Source of the DNA: Vulcanimicrobiota bacterium
Lineage (GTDB): Bacteria > Vulcanimicrobiota > Vulcanimicrobiia > Vulcanimicrobiales > Vulcanimicrobiaceae
Direction: 5' to 3'
Length of the DNA: 64,000 bases
Assembly (NCBI GenBank): GCA_003168375.1
Contig: PMSI01000003.1
Span: 868,001 to 932,000 of the forward strand
The notes under the pieces were generated by a model that worked only from the letters and a program-made list of their open reading frames with translations, searched no databases and was not told where the DNA came from. Position 1 is the stretch's first letter, and every line of letters begins with the position of its first letter. The translations under genes and the position numbers were made by a program. This document shows positions 17,176 to 25,889 of this stretch, piece by piece.

Positions 17176-18426
17176 TTACTGGCCCTCGTTGGTGGTGTCG
17201 AGCTGGGGTGCCGTGTCATCCTCAGCTTGGGCAGTGTCATCCTGAGCTTGTCGAAGGGCCGGCGCCGGTTCCGGATGCGTCGCGGTCGGCGCCGTTGAGG
17301 GCGCGCCCGGACGCTCCTGTGCGTCGGTGGTGTGCTGTGATTCGGGGTTGGGCTGCGAGGTCTCGGTCGTCACGCCCGCGCCGTGCTCGGCGTCCGGTTC
17401 GTGCGTCACCGCGCCTGCGTGCGGCGCCGTGTGGTGATGCTCGGCTGCTGCGCCGCCGTCGATGACCGACTGCAGCGAGGGTCCTTCGGTCTGCGCGGTG
17501 CGGAGCGCGTCGCTCGTGTCGATCGCCGGAGCGTCGGACGCCGGAGCGTCGATCACCGCAGCGTCGCTCACCGTAGCGTCGCTCACCGAAGCATCGGTCA
17601 CTGGAGCATCGGTCACCGGAGTGTCGGTCACCGCTGCGCTGCCCGCCGGACGCGGAGCACGGCCTTCGCCGCGTCCCTCGCCGCCGGCGGCACCGCCGCG
17701 ACCGCGACCGCCGCGCGTCCCGCGCCGGTTGTCGCGGAAGCGAGCGCCATCGCCCGAACGTCCGGCCCCGCCGGGACCGTCGCGTTCGCCGCGCGGGCCT
17801 TCGGGGAGCACTTCGCCCTTGTAGATCCACACTTTCACGCCGATGCGGCCGAAGGTGGTGAACGCCTCGACGTGCGCGTAGTCGATATCGGCGCGCAGCG
17901 TGTGCAGTGGCACCTTGCCGTCGTGGTTGCGCTCGGTGCGGGCGATCTCGGCGCCGCCGAGACGGCCCGAAACCTGGACCTTGACGCCGCGCGCGCCGGC
18001 CTTCATCGTGCGCATGATCGCCTGCTTCATCGCACGTCGGAACGCGATGCGCTTCTCGAGCTGATCCACGATGTTTTGGCCGACGAGACGCGCGTCCAGC
18101 TCGATCGTCTTGATCTCGACGACGTTCACCTGGACTTGCTTGCCGGTCAGCGTCTCGAGGTTACGCCGGATCTCGTCGATGCCGACGCCGCGCTTGCCGA
18201 TGATGATGCCGGGCTTGCCGGTGTTGATGATGATGCGCGCCTGGTTGGCCCGCCGCTCGATCTCGACGCGCGAGATCGCCGCCGCACGCGTCATGCGCCC
18301 GAAATACTTCCGGATCGCGACGTCTTCGTGCAGCCACGCGACGTAGTTCTTTTTCTCGAACCAGCGGCTGTCCCACGTGCGGGTGATGCCGAGCCGCAGG
18401 CCAACCGGGTGAATCTTCTGTCCCAT
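17176..18426 (-). CDS. rpsC: 30S ribosomal protein S3 with a ~200-residue C-terminal extension
   Basis: S3 lies at the mRNA entry tunnel and has helicase activity. Residues 1-215 are standard: [20 protein letters not shown], the KH domain ([14 protein letters not shown]) and the C-terminal domain ending [16 protein letters not shown]. The rest is exceptional. An Arg/Gly-rich stretch ([12 protein letters not shown]) is followed by about eight pentapeptide repeats such as [10 protein letters not shown] and SDATV, then an acidic Ala/Pro/Glu/Thr tail. Near the end is LRQAQDD, encoded by the dispersed repeat, and a related heptad TAQAEDD. Total length is 416 aa against about 210-280 usually. The reading frame is intact and flanked normally by rplV and rplP. 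Confidence 0.95.
   Translation of the reverse strand: MGQKIHPVGLRLGITRTWDSRWFEKKNYVAWLHEDVAIRKYFGRMTRAAAISRVEIERRANQARIIINTGKPGIIIGKRGVGIDEIRRNLETLTGKQVQVNVVEIKTIELDARLVGQNIVDQLEKRIAFRRAMKQAIMRTMKAGARGVKVQVSGRLGGAEIARTERNHDGKVPLHTLRADIDYAHVEAFTTFGRIGVKVWIYKGEVLPEGPRGERDGPGGAGRSGDGARFRDNRRGTRGGRGRGGAAGGEGRGEGRAPRPAGSAAVTDTPVTDAPVTDASVSDATVSDAAVIDAPASDAPAIDTSDALRTAQTEGPSLQSVIDGGAAAEHHHTAPHAGAVTHEPDAEHGAGVTTETSQPNPESQHTTDAQERPGAPSTAPTATHPEPAPALRQAQDDTAQAEDDTAPQLDTTNEGQ
17216..17257 (+). repeat. Dispersed 21-bp element in tandem inside rpsC
   Basis: Positions 17237-17257 match the element exactly. The preceding 21 nt (17216-17236) are a diverged copy (TCATCCTCAGCTTG...). The tandem has a 21-nt period, so it keeps the S3 frame and encodes LRQAQDD followed by TAQAEDD. 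Confidence 0.8.
17520..17634 (-). repeat. 15-bp tandem repeats in the rpsC tail
   Basis: Roughly eight imperfect 15-nt units encode pentapeptides [35 protein letters not shown] and IDTSD. The period is a multiple of three, so copy-number changes would alter only tail length. Confidence 0.8.
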
Positions 18427-18433
18427 GGTGTCC

Positions 18434-18955
18434 TTACGCCCCCGCGCCCGCGGCGGCAGTCTTCTTGCGGCGCGTCGTCGCCGGCTTCGGCGACGCGGCC
18501 TTCTTCTTGCCCGCGACCTGCGCCTGACGCTGCGCGCGTGTTTTCAAACTGATCGCCGCGCCCGAACGCTGCTTCGGCTGCTTCTTCGGAGGCTGCGACC
18601 CGACCGCGATCGTGACGTGCGAGAGGCGCTTGCGCTTGAACGCCGCGCGGCCTTGCGCGCGCGGATCGAGCCGCTTCGTGAACCCGCCGCCCGGACCGCC
18701 GTCGACGGTGATCCGCGTGATGAAGAGCCCGTCCGAGCTCATGTCGTGGTTGTTCTCCGCGTTCGCGACCGCGCTCTTGAGGAGCTTCGCGAGCGGTTCG
18801 GAGGCGAACACCCCGGCGAACTGGAGCAGGACCAGCGCTTCGCGCACGGTCTTGCCGCGGATCGCGTCGGCGACTCGGCGCAGCTTGCGCGGGCCCATCC
18901 GGGCGAACTTCAGGTGCGCGACGGCTTCGGTGCGTTCGGTGACGGCGGTGCTCAT
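18434..18955 (-). CDS. rplV: 50S ribosomal protein L22 with basic C-terminal tail
   Basis: L22 lines the exit tunnel with a long beta-hairpin. The core (residues 8-115) has [20 protein letters not shown] and ends [17 protein letters not shown] further ~55 residues rich in Lys, Arg, Ala and Pro follow, giving 173 aa instead of about 110-130. Such basic tails occur in actinobacterial and other high-GC L22 proteins. The ATG overlaps the rpsS stop. Confidence 0.96.
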   Translation of the reverse strand: MSTAVTERTEAVAHLKFARMGPRKLRRVADAIRGKTVREALVLLQFAGVFASEPLAKLLKSAVANAENNHDMSSDGLFITRITVDGGPGGGFTKRLDPRAQGRAAFKRKRLSHVTIAVGSQPPKKQPKQRSGAAISLKTRAQRQAQVAGKKKAASPKPATTRRKKTAAAGAGA

Positions 18956-19227
18956 GACACCTTAGCCTTGTCGCCCGCGTGCCCTTTGAACGTGCGCGTG
19001 GGAGAGAACTCGCCGAGCTTGTGGCCGACCATGTTCTCGGTAATGAACACCGGGATGTGCGTCCGGCCGTTGTGCACGGAGATCGTATGACCGACCATCG
19101 CCGGAATGATCGTCGAAGCGCGCGACCACGTCTTGATGACGCGTTTCTCGCGCGTCGAGTTCATCTTCTCGACTTTGGTCATGAGATGGTCCGCGACGAA
19201 CGGACCTTTCTTCAGTGAACGCCCCAT
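18952..19227 (-). CDS. rpsS: 30S ribosomal protein S19
   Basis: S19 pairs with S13 in the 30S head. The 91-aa protein begins [20 protein letters not shown] and includes [20 protein letters not shown] and [16 protein letters not shown], the standard signatures. It is 1 nt from rplB and overlaps rplV by four bases. Confidence 0.98.
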   Translation of the reverse strand: MGRSLKKGPFVADHLMTKVEKMNSTREKRVIKTWSRASTIIPAMVGHTISVHNGRTHIPVFITENMVGHKLGEFSPTRTFKGHAGDKAKVS

Positions 19228-19228
19228 G

Positions 19229-20056
19229 CTACTTGCTCTTCCGTTTCCGAACGATCATCTTGGTGGTGCGCTTGTTGCGGCGCGTCTTCTTGCCCATCGT
19301 CATCTGGCCCCAAGGCGTCGTCGGTGGACGACCCGAGGTCGAGCGTGCCTCGCCGCCGCCGTGCGGGTGATCGACGGGGTTCATCGCGATACCGCGCACC
19401 GACGGGCGCTTCCCGAGGTGGCGCTGGCGGCCGGCCTTGCCGATGATCTCGTTCTCGTGGTCGAGATTGCCGAGCTGGCCGATCGTGGCGCGGCAGACGA
19501 CCAGGATGCGACGCACCTCGCCCGACGGCATGCGCACCTGCGCGTAGTCGCCTTCCTTTGCCATCAGCTGCGCGGCACCGCCGGCCGAGCGGACGAGCTT
19601 CCCGCCTTGTCCAGGCTGCAGCTCGATGTTGTGGATCACCGTGCCGAGCGGGATGTTGCTGAGCGGAAGCGCGTTGCCGGTCTTGATGTCCGCGGCCGGG
19701 CCTGACTCGACCGAATCACCGACCTTGAGCAGCGCGGGCGCGAGGATGTAGCGCTTCTCGCCGTCGCGATAGTGCAGCAGCGCGAGCCGTGCGGTGCGGT
19801 TCGGGTCGTACTCGATCGCTGCCACCTTGGCCGGGATCCCGTCCTTGGAGCGCTTGAAGTCGACGATGCGGTACTGCTTGCGGTAGCCGCCGCCTTTGTG
19901 GCGCGTCGTGATATGGCCGTTGTTGTTGCGGCCCGAGTGCTTCTTGCGAACCTCGATCAGCGATCTCTCGGGATCCTTCTTCGTGATCTCGCTGAAGTCG
20001 GCGGTCGTGATGAAGCGGCGGGCAGCGCTGGTCGGTTTATACTTTTTAACAGCCAT
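19229..20056 (-). CDS. rplB: 50S ribosomal protein L2
   Basis: L2 is a core 23S rRNA-binding protein needed for peptidyl-transferase activity and subunit joining. The 275-aa product begins [20 protein letters not shown] and has [20 protein letters not shown] near residue 40. The universally conserved [15 protein letters not shown] with its critical histidine lies close to the C-terminus. Length and sequence are normal. It follows rplW by 1 nt. Confidence 0.98.
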   Translation of the reverse strand: MAVKKYKPTSAARRFITTADFSEITKKDPERSLIEVRKKHSGRNNNGHITTRHKGGGYRKQYRIVDFKRSKDGIPAKVAAIEYDPNRTARLALLHYRDGEKRYILAPALLKVGDSVESGPAADIKTGNALPLSNIPLGTVIHNIELQPGQGGKLVRSAGGAAQLMAKEGDYAQVRMPSGEVRRILVVCRATIGQLGNLDHENEIIGKAGRQRHLGKRPSVRGIAMNPVDHPHGGGEARSTSGRPPTTPWGQMTMGKKTRRNKRTTKMIVRKRKSK

Positions 20057-20057
20057 C

Positions 20058-20366
20058 TTATTGCTCGAAGTAGTTCACGCCGCCGAGAGCGATCTTTTGC
20101 CCCGGAGCGATGGTGACGATGGCTTTTTTCCAGTCGGACTGCAGCCCGCTGGAGCGCTTGCCGCGGCGCGCGAAGTTCTTCTTCTTCCCGCCGATCTTGA
20201 TGGTGTTGATCTTGAGCACGGTCACGCCGAAGATCTCGGCGACCGCGGACTTGATCTGCGTCTTCGTCGCATGCGGGTTCACCTCGAAGGTGTACTGCTG
20301 CGCGACCGTGCCCGCCATCGACTTCTCGGAGATCAGCGGCGCAATGATGATATCGCGGGCTTCCAT
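20058..20366 (-). CDS. rplW: 50S ribosomal protein L23
   Basis: L23 is the exit-tunnel docking site for trigger factor and SRP. The 102-aa product begins [20 protein letters not shown] and has [20 protein letters not shown] and [20 protein letters not shown]. It shares one base with rplD at its start. Confidence 0.97.
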   Translation of the reverse strand: MEARDIIIAPLISEKSMAGTVAQQYTFEVNPHATKTQIKSAVAEIFGVTVLKINTIKIGGKKKNFARRGKRSSGLQSDWKKAIVTIAPGQKIALGGVNYFEQ

Positions 20367-21025
20367 TACTTGTTCTCTCCGGAGAATTTCGCCGACAGGG
20401 CTTCGTGCGCGGCGGTGGTGATCACGAGCCGGCCGTAGCCGACCACGTCCTTCACGTCGAGCTCACCGGTGTGGGTCACCGTCACACGCTCGAGATTGCG
20501 GCCCGTGCGGCGCAGCGACGCGCCGACCGTCGCCAGCTCGTCCGTCGCGAACACGACCAGCGTGCGCGCCCCGTCCTTCGCGGCCTTCGGCGAACCGAAC
20601 AGCAGCGTGGCGAGCCCCTTCGTCTTCGACACGTCGAACTTCGTCGTGTCGAGGACGGTCACGCCGCCGCTCTGGTACTTGTCCGAAAGCGCGGCGCGCA
20701 TTGCGGCGCGGCGTTCCTTCTTGTTGAGGCTCGAGACGTACGAGCGCGGCTGCGGTCCGAAGACCACACCGCCGTGCGCCCACTGCGGCGAACGGATCGA
20801 ACCCTGGCGGGCGCGACCGGTCCCCTTCTGGCGCCACGGCTTGCGGCCGCCGCCGCGCACTTCGTCGCGCTTCTTCGTCGAAGCGGTACCGGCGCGCGGG
20901 TTGGCCAGCTCGCGGAAGACCGCGCGATAGATCGCGTTGGCCTTACCGTCGGTCGAACCGCTGAACGCAGCGGGCGTCTCTTGTTCGCGCACGACCTTGC
21001 CCTGCGCGTCGATCACCTGCGCCAT
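20366..21025 (-). CDS. rplD: 50S ribosomal protein L4
   Basis: L4 lines the exit tunnel and in some bacteria represses the S10 operon. The 219-aa protein has [20 protein letters not shown] and then the conserved loop [20 protein letters not shown], with [19 protein letters not shown] after it. It overlaps rplC and rplW by one base each. Confidence 0.98.
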   Translation of the reverse strand: MAQVIDAQGKVVREQETPAAFSGSTDGKANAIYRAVFRELANPRAGTASTKKRDEVRGGGRKPWRQKGTGRARQGSIRSPQWAHGGVVFGPQPRSYVSSLNKKERRAAMRAALSDKYQSGGVTVLDTTKFDVSKTKGLATLLFGSPKAAKDGARTLVVFATDELATVGASLRRTGRNLERVTVTHTGELDVKDVVGYGRLVITTAAHEALSAKFSGENK

Positions 21026-21657
21026 TATGCGGTCACCTTCGTCTTGACGGACAGCTGCACGATGACGAGGCCATTCTTCGGGCCCGGCACCGGGCCGCGC
21101 ACCAGCAGCAGATTCCGCTCCGTGTCGGCGCGGACGACTTCGAGGTTTTGATGCGTGATGCGGTCGACGCCGTAGTGGCCCGGACGGCGGCTACCCTTGG
21201 GGGTGTGGCCGGCGTTGGTGTCGCCGTTCGAACCGGGCTGACGATGGATCATCGAGCCGTGGCTCGCACCGCCGCCGGAGAAATTGTGGCGCTTGATGCC
21301 GCCGGCGAAGCCGTGGCCCTTCGAGATCCCTTGGACGTCGACGCGATCGCCCTGCGCGAAACCGTCGACGGTGATCGTCGCGCCCAGTTCGACGCCCTCG
21401 ATCCCCGTGCGGAACTCGCGGATGTCGCGCTTGGGCGCGAGTCCGGCCTTCTTGTAGTGTCCCTGGAGCGCTTTGGTCAGCCGCGACGGTTTGACGTCGC
21501 CGAACGCCAGCGCGACGGCTTCGTAGCCGTCGGTCTCTTTCGTCTTCTTTTGTACCACGGTGCACGGACCAGCTTGGATCACGGTGACCGGAACGCTCCG
21601 GCCGTCTTCCGTGAACACGCTGGTCATCCCGACCTTGCGGCCGATGATGTTCTTCAC
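21025..21657 (-). CDS. rplC: 50S ribosomal protein L3
   Basis: L3 binds near the 3' end of 23S rRNA and starts assembly. I place the start at GTG 21657 (MKNIIGRKVGMTSVFTEDGR), because AAGGGA lies 9 nt upstream and the sequence then matches the usual L3 N-terminus; a GTG nine codons earlier is possible. GHGFAGGIKRHNFSGGGASH and the GSRRPGHYG segment are diagnostic. It is the first gene of the rplC-rpsM transcript here, with its own promoter, because rpsJ is 8.7 kb away. Confidence 0.96.
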   Translation of the reverse strand: MKNIIGRKVGMTSVFTEDGRSVPVTVIQAGPCTVVQKKTKETDGYEAVALAFGDVKPSRLTKALQGHYKKAGLAPKRDIREFRTGIEGVELGATITVDGFAQGDRVDVQGISKGHGFAGGIKRHNFSGGGASHGSMIHRQPGSNGDTNAGHTPKGSRRPGHYGVDRITHQNLEVVRADTERNLLLVRGPVPGPKNGLVIVQLSVKTKVTA

Positions 21658-21758
21658 GTTGATCGATCCCTTACGGATATCCACGGATCCTGGCGTATCA
21701 TCTACACCTTCGCCGCGGACGCCGAAAAGGCGCCCGCGTCGCGGACCACAACCGGGAT

Positions 21759-21787
21759 AGTGTACCGACCTTTCCGCACGACGTCAA
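21759..21787 (-). promoter_or_regulatory. Sigma70-type promoter of the rplC-rpsM operon
   Basis: On the minus strand TTGACG (complement of 21782-21787) and TACACT (complement of 21759-21764) are separated by exactly 17 nt. Transcription would begin near 21752, giving a leader of about 95 nt before rplC. Confidence 0.75.
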
Positions 21788-21839
21788 GCTCGGGGCGGCC
21801 TGGCGTTCCACGGGGCCCGGCGTTCGTTCAACCTCGATG

Positions 21840-21860
21840 TCACCCTGAGCTTGTCGAAGG
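21840..21860 (+). repeat. Dispersed 21-bp element upstream of rplC
   Basis: One mismatch to the other copies (TCACCC instead of TCATCC), otherwise the same 21 bases and same orientation. It lies about 50 nt upstream of the rplC promoter -35 and about 38 nt before the small ORF at 21898. Confidence 0.8.
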
Positions 21861-21897
21861 GTGGGGAGTGGTCGGCCGGTACGGGTAGGAGACATGC

Positions 21898-22038
21898 ATG
21901 ATTGTGCCGGTCTCCGCGTTGTCGACCGCTCCGGTTCAGACGCTTGCGCTGCCGCCGTACATTGGCCCGATTACGGCTCGGGATCCGGATGCGGATGGGG
22001 ACAACGACCTCGGCACGATCGTCGACACGTTCGCCTAG
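21898..22038 (+). CDS. Possible small protein (46 aa)
   Basis: A short frame starting MIVPVSALSTAPVQTLALPP and ending with an Asp/Gly-rich RDPDADGDNDLGTIVDTFA. A good ribosome-binding site (GGTAGGAG) lies 6-7 nt upstream of the ATG. The Asp/Asn-Gly spacing (DPDADGDND) resembles a calcium-binding loop of the dockerin/EF-hand kind, but one copy is weak evidence. No family is recognised. It is convergent with the CPBP protease gene. Confidence 0.45.
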   Translation: MIVPVSALSTAPVQTLALPPYIGPITARDPDADGDNDLGTIVDTFA

Positions 22039-22059
22039 ACGGCCTCGCTCAGGCCCAGT

Positions 22060-22734
22060 TCATTTGAAGATCAGGTGCGCCACGCTGGGCTCGAGGTTCC
22101 AGTAGATGATCGCGAGCGCGGCCAGGTCGTAGGCGGCATGCGCGCACATCAGCAGCCAGAGGCGGCCCGTGAACGCGAAGATCGTCCCGAACGTGAGTCC
22201 GGTGACGGTCGCCTGTTCGACGCCGGCGAGCCCCTGATCCGGGTAGTGGAGGAGCGCGAACAGCGCGGTGGTGGCGAGGACGATCGCGGCCTTCGAGCCG
22301 GCGCCTGAACCGAGGAGCTTGACGAGGCGCTCGAACAGGAAGCCCCGGAAGACGGTCTCCTCGCCGAAGCCGGCGGCCAGCATGGCGGAGACGGCGAACG
22401 GGAGCATGGCGGTGTTACCGGCCAGAGAGTGGTACGCGTGATTGACGGGGTCGGCGCCGATCAGCGGCATCACCACCGCCTTCGTCACGAGCTTGAGCGC
22501 GCAGCCCAACGCGACGCCGAGAACCAAGTCGGCGATCCAGCTTCTCGGCCGCACGTAGCCGATCTCTCGCCATGGAGTCTGTGACAGTCGAGCCCAGAGG
22601 AGCACCAGGAGGCCGCCCGCGGGGACGACGACGACGCTGTCGACGGGGAGGTTCCCGGCCGCCAGGATGAGGACGATCGCGAGGATTCCGAGCGGGCCGA
22701 ATCCTCGCAGAGCGGCGGCAGTGTCGCTTGGCAT
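22060..22734 (-). CDS. CPBP family intramembrane metalloprotease
   Basis: 224-aa membrane protein of the CAAX-protease/bacteriocin-processing (ABI) family. The motifs are in order: FGEETVFRGFLFERL (EExxxR, glutamate base and metal site), FALLHYPDQG (first His) and CAHAAYDLAAL (second His). About six membrane helices are predicted. The start ATG at 22734 (MPSDTAAALRGFGPLGIL) begins just before the first helix; a longer upstream frame is non-homologous. Family roles include prenylated-peptide processing and self-immunity; the substrate here is unknown. Confidence 0.85.
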   Translation of the reverse strand: MPSDTAAALRGFGPLGILAIVLILAAGNLPVDSVVVVPAGGLLVLLWARLSQTPWREIGYVRPRSWIADLVLGVALGCALKLVTKAVVMPLIGADPVNHAYHSLAGNTAMLPFAVSAMLAAGFGEETVFRGFLFERLVKLLGSGAGSKAAIVLATTALFALLHYPDQGLAGVEQATVTGLTFGTIFAFTGRLWLLMCAHAAYDLAALAIIYWNLEPSVAHLIFK

Positions 22735-22813
22735 GCTAACCTGCACGTACTCGCGTCCGGATCGAGTGATGCAAAAGGGTGCGCTGCGCCCGACGGCAAG
22801 AGCCTCGAGGAGC

Positions 22814-23380
22814 TCAGCGAGAAGCGTCTGGCAGCGTAATTCCGCGGTAAATCTTCTCCCAGTCGAGGACCAGACCGTCGAAGGGTTCGAGCGCCCACGC
22901 ACCGCGCGCATCGCGCTCTTCGACGGTACCGTTCGCGCGATGGAGCACTACGCGGCGTTTTATTGGATGCACGACCATCACGACGCGCGCGCCGAACTCG
23001 AGATAGATCTCGACTTTTCGACGTAGACGCCCCGGACGATCGCCGGGCGACATGATCTCCACCGCCAAGTCAGGCGCGATCCGCGGCCGTTGAGACTCAT
23101 CGTCCATGCTTGACGGCAAGCGGGCGTAGGACATGTAGTCGACGTCGGGGAGAAGCGACGACCACTTGCCGTCTGGGCGTAGGAAGTAGAAGCGTACCTC
23201 CGCTCCCACTGAACCATGCTCGCCGGCCCATTCGTCGAGCTGCGCACCGATACGGACCGCGAGTCGCCCGTGCGGACGATAAGGGCTCACGTCGGGCTGT
23301 GTCTCGCCGTCGAGGACGTCGAGGTACGGTTTCTCTTCGTCCAGTTTCGCGAGCCAGCGGGGAATCGGTGTGCTAACCAT
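22814..23380 (-). CDS. Uma2 family (DUF820) putative endonuclease
   Basis: 188-aa protein with the PD-(D/E)xK-like core of the Uma2/DUF820 family: PDLAVEIMSPGDRPGRLRRK followed by VEIYLEFGARVVMVVHP. The predicted active residues are Asp in PDLAVE, Glu in VEIMS and Lys in RRKVE. The N-terminal part (HGRLAVRIGAQLDEWAGEHG) matches the usual first helix. The family is very abundant in cyanobacteria and related phyla and has no well-proven biological role. It is 79 nt upstream of the CPBP gene on the same strand. Confidence 0.8.
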   Translation of the reverse strand: MVSTPIPRWLAKLDEEKPYLDVLDGETQPDVSPYRPHGRLAVRIGAQLDEWAGEHGSVGAEVRFYFLRPDGKWSSLLPDVDYMSYARLPSSMDDESQRPRIAPDLAVEIMSPGDRPGRLRRKVEIYLEFGARVVMVVHPIKRRVVLHRANGTVEERDARGAWALEPFDGLVLDWEKIYRGITLPDASR

Positions 23381-23489
23381 CTCACACCGAGCCTATCACG
23401 CGTCCTGAGGCGCGAACAAGGACGCGGTCTCCGGTCTATCCGTAGAACTACGGACGCCGCACCTGAACGCCATTGCCTATCATCAACGC

Positions 23490-24143
23490 ATGGCGACTAT
23501 CGGCATCTCCACCGTCGGCGACCTCGACGGCTTCGTTCGAACGGCCAAGAGTCGATCGGTTCCCGATGACGCCCTCGTCGCGCTCTTGCGCCAGAACGGC
23601 TGGTCGGAGCGGCGCATCTACGCCAGCCTTTCGGCATACTACGGCGAGTTGCTCGGGGTCGCGCCGCCGAGCCGCAGCGGCCGCGGCGAGCAAGCGCGTG
23701 AAGCATTCCTGTATCTGCTGAACTTCATCACGCTGGGATTCTGGACCGTGGCGCTCGGCCGGATCTTCATCGAGCTGATCGCACGCCGGTTCCCGGATGC
23801 GGCGCATCCCGTCTACGGCCATTCGGTCGTCTACGACGTCAGCTGGCAGCTCGCGACGCTGATCGTCGCGTTCCCATGCTTCCTCGTGATCGGCCGGCTC
23901 ATCGCGGGCGAGCTGCGCCGCCGTCCGGACGCCTTCGACTCGGGGATCCGTGCGTGGCTCACGCACGCCGCGCTCGTGATCGCCGGTTTGATTATGCTCA
24001 GCGACGGAATCTTCTTCGTCAGCGCGTTCTTGCAGGGCGAGCTGACCACGCAGTTCATTTTGAACACGATCGTGGTCATCGGCCTGGGCGGCGGTGTCTT
24101 CGCCTACTACCTGCGCACGCTGCGCCCCGCGAACGCCGAGTGA
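23490..24143 (+). CDS. DUF5671 domain membrane protein
   Basis: 217-aa protein. The N-terminal ~60 residues are soluble (LRQNGWSERRIYASLSAYYG, a short helical domain). Four hydrophobic helices at about 72-95, 112-135, 150-178 and 184-205 follow. The first helix opens REAFLYLLNFITLGFWTVAL, which resembles DUF5671. Function is unknown. Its TGA overlaps the GTG of the next gene, so they are coupled. Confidence 0.7.
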   Translation: MATIGISTVGDLDGFVRTAKSRSVPDDALVALLRQNGWSERRIYASLSAYYGELLGVAPPSRSGRGEQAREAFLYLLNFITLGFWTVALGRIFIELIARRFPDAAHPVYGHSVVYDVSWQLATLIVAFPCFLVIGRLIAGELRRRPDAFDSGIRAWLTHAALVIAGLIMLSDGIFFVSAFLQGELTTQFILNTIVVIGLGGGVFAYYLRTLRPANAE

Positions 24144-24601
24144 CGACCACCGAGAAGATCGGCACGCTGACCGCGTGCGTGCTCGTCGCGGCCGGCGTGA
24201 TCGCGGGGTGCTCGCTCGTCGGTTCGCCCCAGCACGCGCGTGCCCAAGCCTTCGATCGCCAGCGCAGCGACGATCTCGAGCGGGTCGCGCAGCGACTGCG
24301 TATCCGTTACGCGACCGCCGGGCCGTCGCGATCGCCGCTGCTGCCCCCTGCGCTGCCGCACGATCTCCGCGCCTTGCGGTCGGATGGTTCCGATGCGACG
24401 CGCGACCCCGCGACCGGCGCGGTGTACCGGTATCTCCGCGACGATGCGCGGCGGTTTCGGCTGTGCGCGACGTTCGCGCTCGCGGGCGAAGGCACGATCG
24501 ACACGGTCGTCGGATTCGAGCGGCATCCGGCCGGGCCGAGCTGCTTCAGGTTGGACGTCCTCGAAGCCGGCCCGCCGGGGGATGCGGTGCCGGACCGCTG
24601 A
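24140..24601 (+). CDS. Putative secreted or membrane-anchored small protein
   Basis: 153-aa product starting at GTG 24140, overlapping the preceding stop (GTGA). An N-terminal hydrophobic segment (LTACVLVAAGVIAGCSL) ends in AGC, a possible lipobox or simple anchor. The rest resembles small periplasmic proteins with a YRYLRDDARRFRLCATFALA motif. No enzyme family is recognised. Coupling to the DUF5671 protein suggests the two act together at the membrane. Confidence 0.65.
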   Translation: MTTTEKIGTLTACVLVAAGVIAGCSLVGSPQHARAQAFDRQRSDDLERVAQRLRIRYATAGPSRSPLLPPALPHDLRALRSDGSDATRDPATGAVYRYLRDDARRFRLCATFALAGEGTIDTVVGFERHPAGPSCFRLDVLEAGPPGDAVPDR

Positions 24602-24611
24602 AACCGGCGGT

Positions 24612-25838
24612 ATGACCACAACCGCCACGCCGGGCACGCACCGAGCGAACGTGCCGGCGCCCTCGCCGACCGACTTCCTCGGGATCGACGCACTTCTCCA
24701 CGATGACGAGCGCCTGATCCGCGATACGGTCCGCGCGTTCGTGCGCGATCGCGTCCTTCCGAACATCGCCGAGTGGTTCGAGGACCATACCTTCCCGCGC
24801 GCGATGGCGAAGGAACTCGGCGACCTCGGGCTGCTCGGGATGCATCTGCACGGCTACGGCTGCACGGGGACGACCGCCGTTGCGTACGGCCTCGCGTGTC
24901 TCGAGCTCGAAGCCGGCGACTCGGGATTCCGCTCGTTCGTCTCGGTGCAGGGCTCGCTCGCAATGTACGCGATCTGGGCGCACGGTTCGGAAGAGCAGAA
25001 GACGACGTGGCTGCCCCGCATGGCGACCGGCGATGCGATCGGCTGTTTCGGCCTGACCGAGTGGGATTTCGGCAGCGACCCGGGCGGAATGCGCACGACC
25101 GCGCGGCGCGACGGCTCGGACTACGTGCTGAACGGCTCGAAAGCGTGGATTACCAACGGCGGCATCGCCGACGTCGCGATCGTGTGGGCGAAGGCCGATG
25201 CGGAGGACGGCAAGAGCGGTGGGACGATCCGCGGTTTCGTCGTGCCGAAAGGCACCAAGGGTTTCTCGACGCGCAACATCGAGAAGAAGCTCTCGCTGCG
25301 CGCCTCGATCACGTCGGAGCTGAGTCTCGAGGACTGCCGGCTACCGGCCGACGCGATGCTGCCGAACGTCAAGGGGCTGCGCGGTCCGCTGTCGTGCCTG
25401 AACGAAGCGCGCTACGGTATCGTGTGGGGCGCGCTCGGCGCGGCGCGCGCGTGCTACGAGAGCGCGCTCGAATACGCGAAGACGCGCGTGCAGTTCGACA
25501 AACCGATCGCGGCGTTCCAGTTGACGCAGGAGAAGCTCGTCAACATGATGCTGGAGATCAACAAAGGGCTGCTGGTCGCGCTGCACGTCGGACGGCTCAA
25601 GGATGCCGGCAATGCCCACTCCTCGCACGTCTCGTTCGGCAAGCTCAACAACGTGCGCGAAGCGCTGGCGATCTGCCGCGAGGCGCGCACGATCCTGGGC
25701 GCGAGCGGAATCACCCTGGAATACCCGGTGATCCGGCACATGAACAACCTCGAAAGCGTGCTGACCTACGAAGGCACGAGCGAAGTCCACACCCTGATCC
25801 TCGGCCAAGCGATCACCGGCGAAAGCGCATTCAGCTAA
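24612..25838 (+). CDS. gcdH: Glutaryl-CoA dehydrogenase-type acyl-CoA dehydrogenase
   Basis: 408-aa FAD-dependent acyl-CoA dehydrogenase. It matches the glutaryl-CoA subgroup in several places: SFVSVQGSLAMYAIWAHGSE, IGCFGLTEWDFGSDPGGMRT, KLSLRASITSEL, NEARYGIVWGALGAA and the catalytic-glutamate segment TYEGTSEVHTLILGQAITG. GCDH oxidises and decarboxylates glutaryl-CoA to crotonyl-CoA in lysine and aromatic degradation. The ATG 24612 starts MTTTATPGTHRANVPAPSPT; a longer frame from 24240 overlaps the previous gene and is spurious. It stands alone without pathway neighbours. Confidence 0.88.
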   Translation: MTTTATPGTHRANVPAPSPTDFLGIDALLHDDERLIRDTVRAFVRDRVLPNIAEWFEDHTFPRAMAKELGDLGLLGMHLHGYGCTGTTAVAYGLACLELEAGDSGFRSFVSVQGSLAMYAIWAHGSEEQKTTWLPRMATGDAIGCFGLTEWDFGSDPGGMRTTARRDGSDYVLNGSKAWITNGGIADVAIVWAKADAEDGKSGGTIRGFVVPKGTKGFSTRNIEKKLSLRASITSELSLEDCRLPADAMLPNVKGLRGPLSCLNEARYGIVWGALGAARACYESALEYAKTRVQFDKPIAAFQLTQEKLVNMMLEINKGLLVALHVGRLKDAGNAHSSHVSFGKLNNVREALAICREARTILGASGITLEYPVIRHMNNLESVLTYEGTSEVHTLILGQAITGESAFS

Positions 25839-25889
25839 CGAGAGGCCCCGTCCGCGAGGACAGGTACCTCCCGCCACGTTCGGCTGCGG

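Noticed and set aside
21758-21900. Possible mobile element ends around the repeat upstream of rplC
   Set aside because: No transposase, no terminal inverted repeats and no target duplication; the repeat is a short dispersed element.
24240-25838. Acyl-CoA dehydrogenase with a 124-residue N-terminal extension
   Set aside because: The extension overlaps the preceding coupled gene in another frame and has no family match; ATG 24612 is the proper start.
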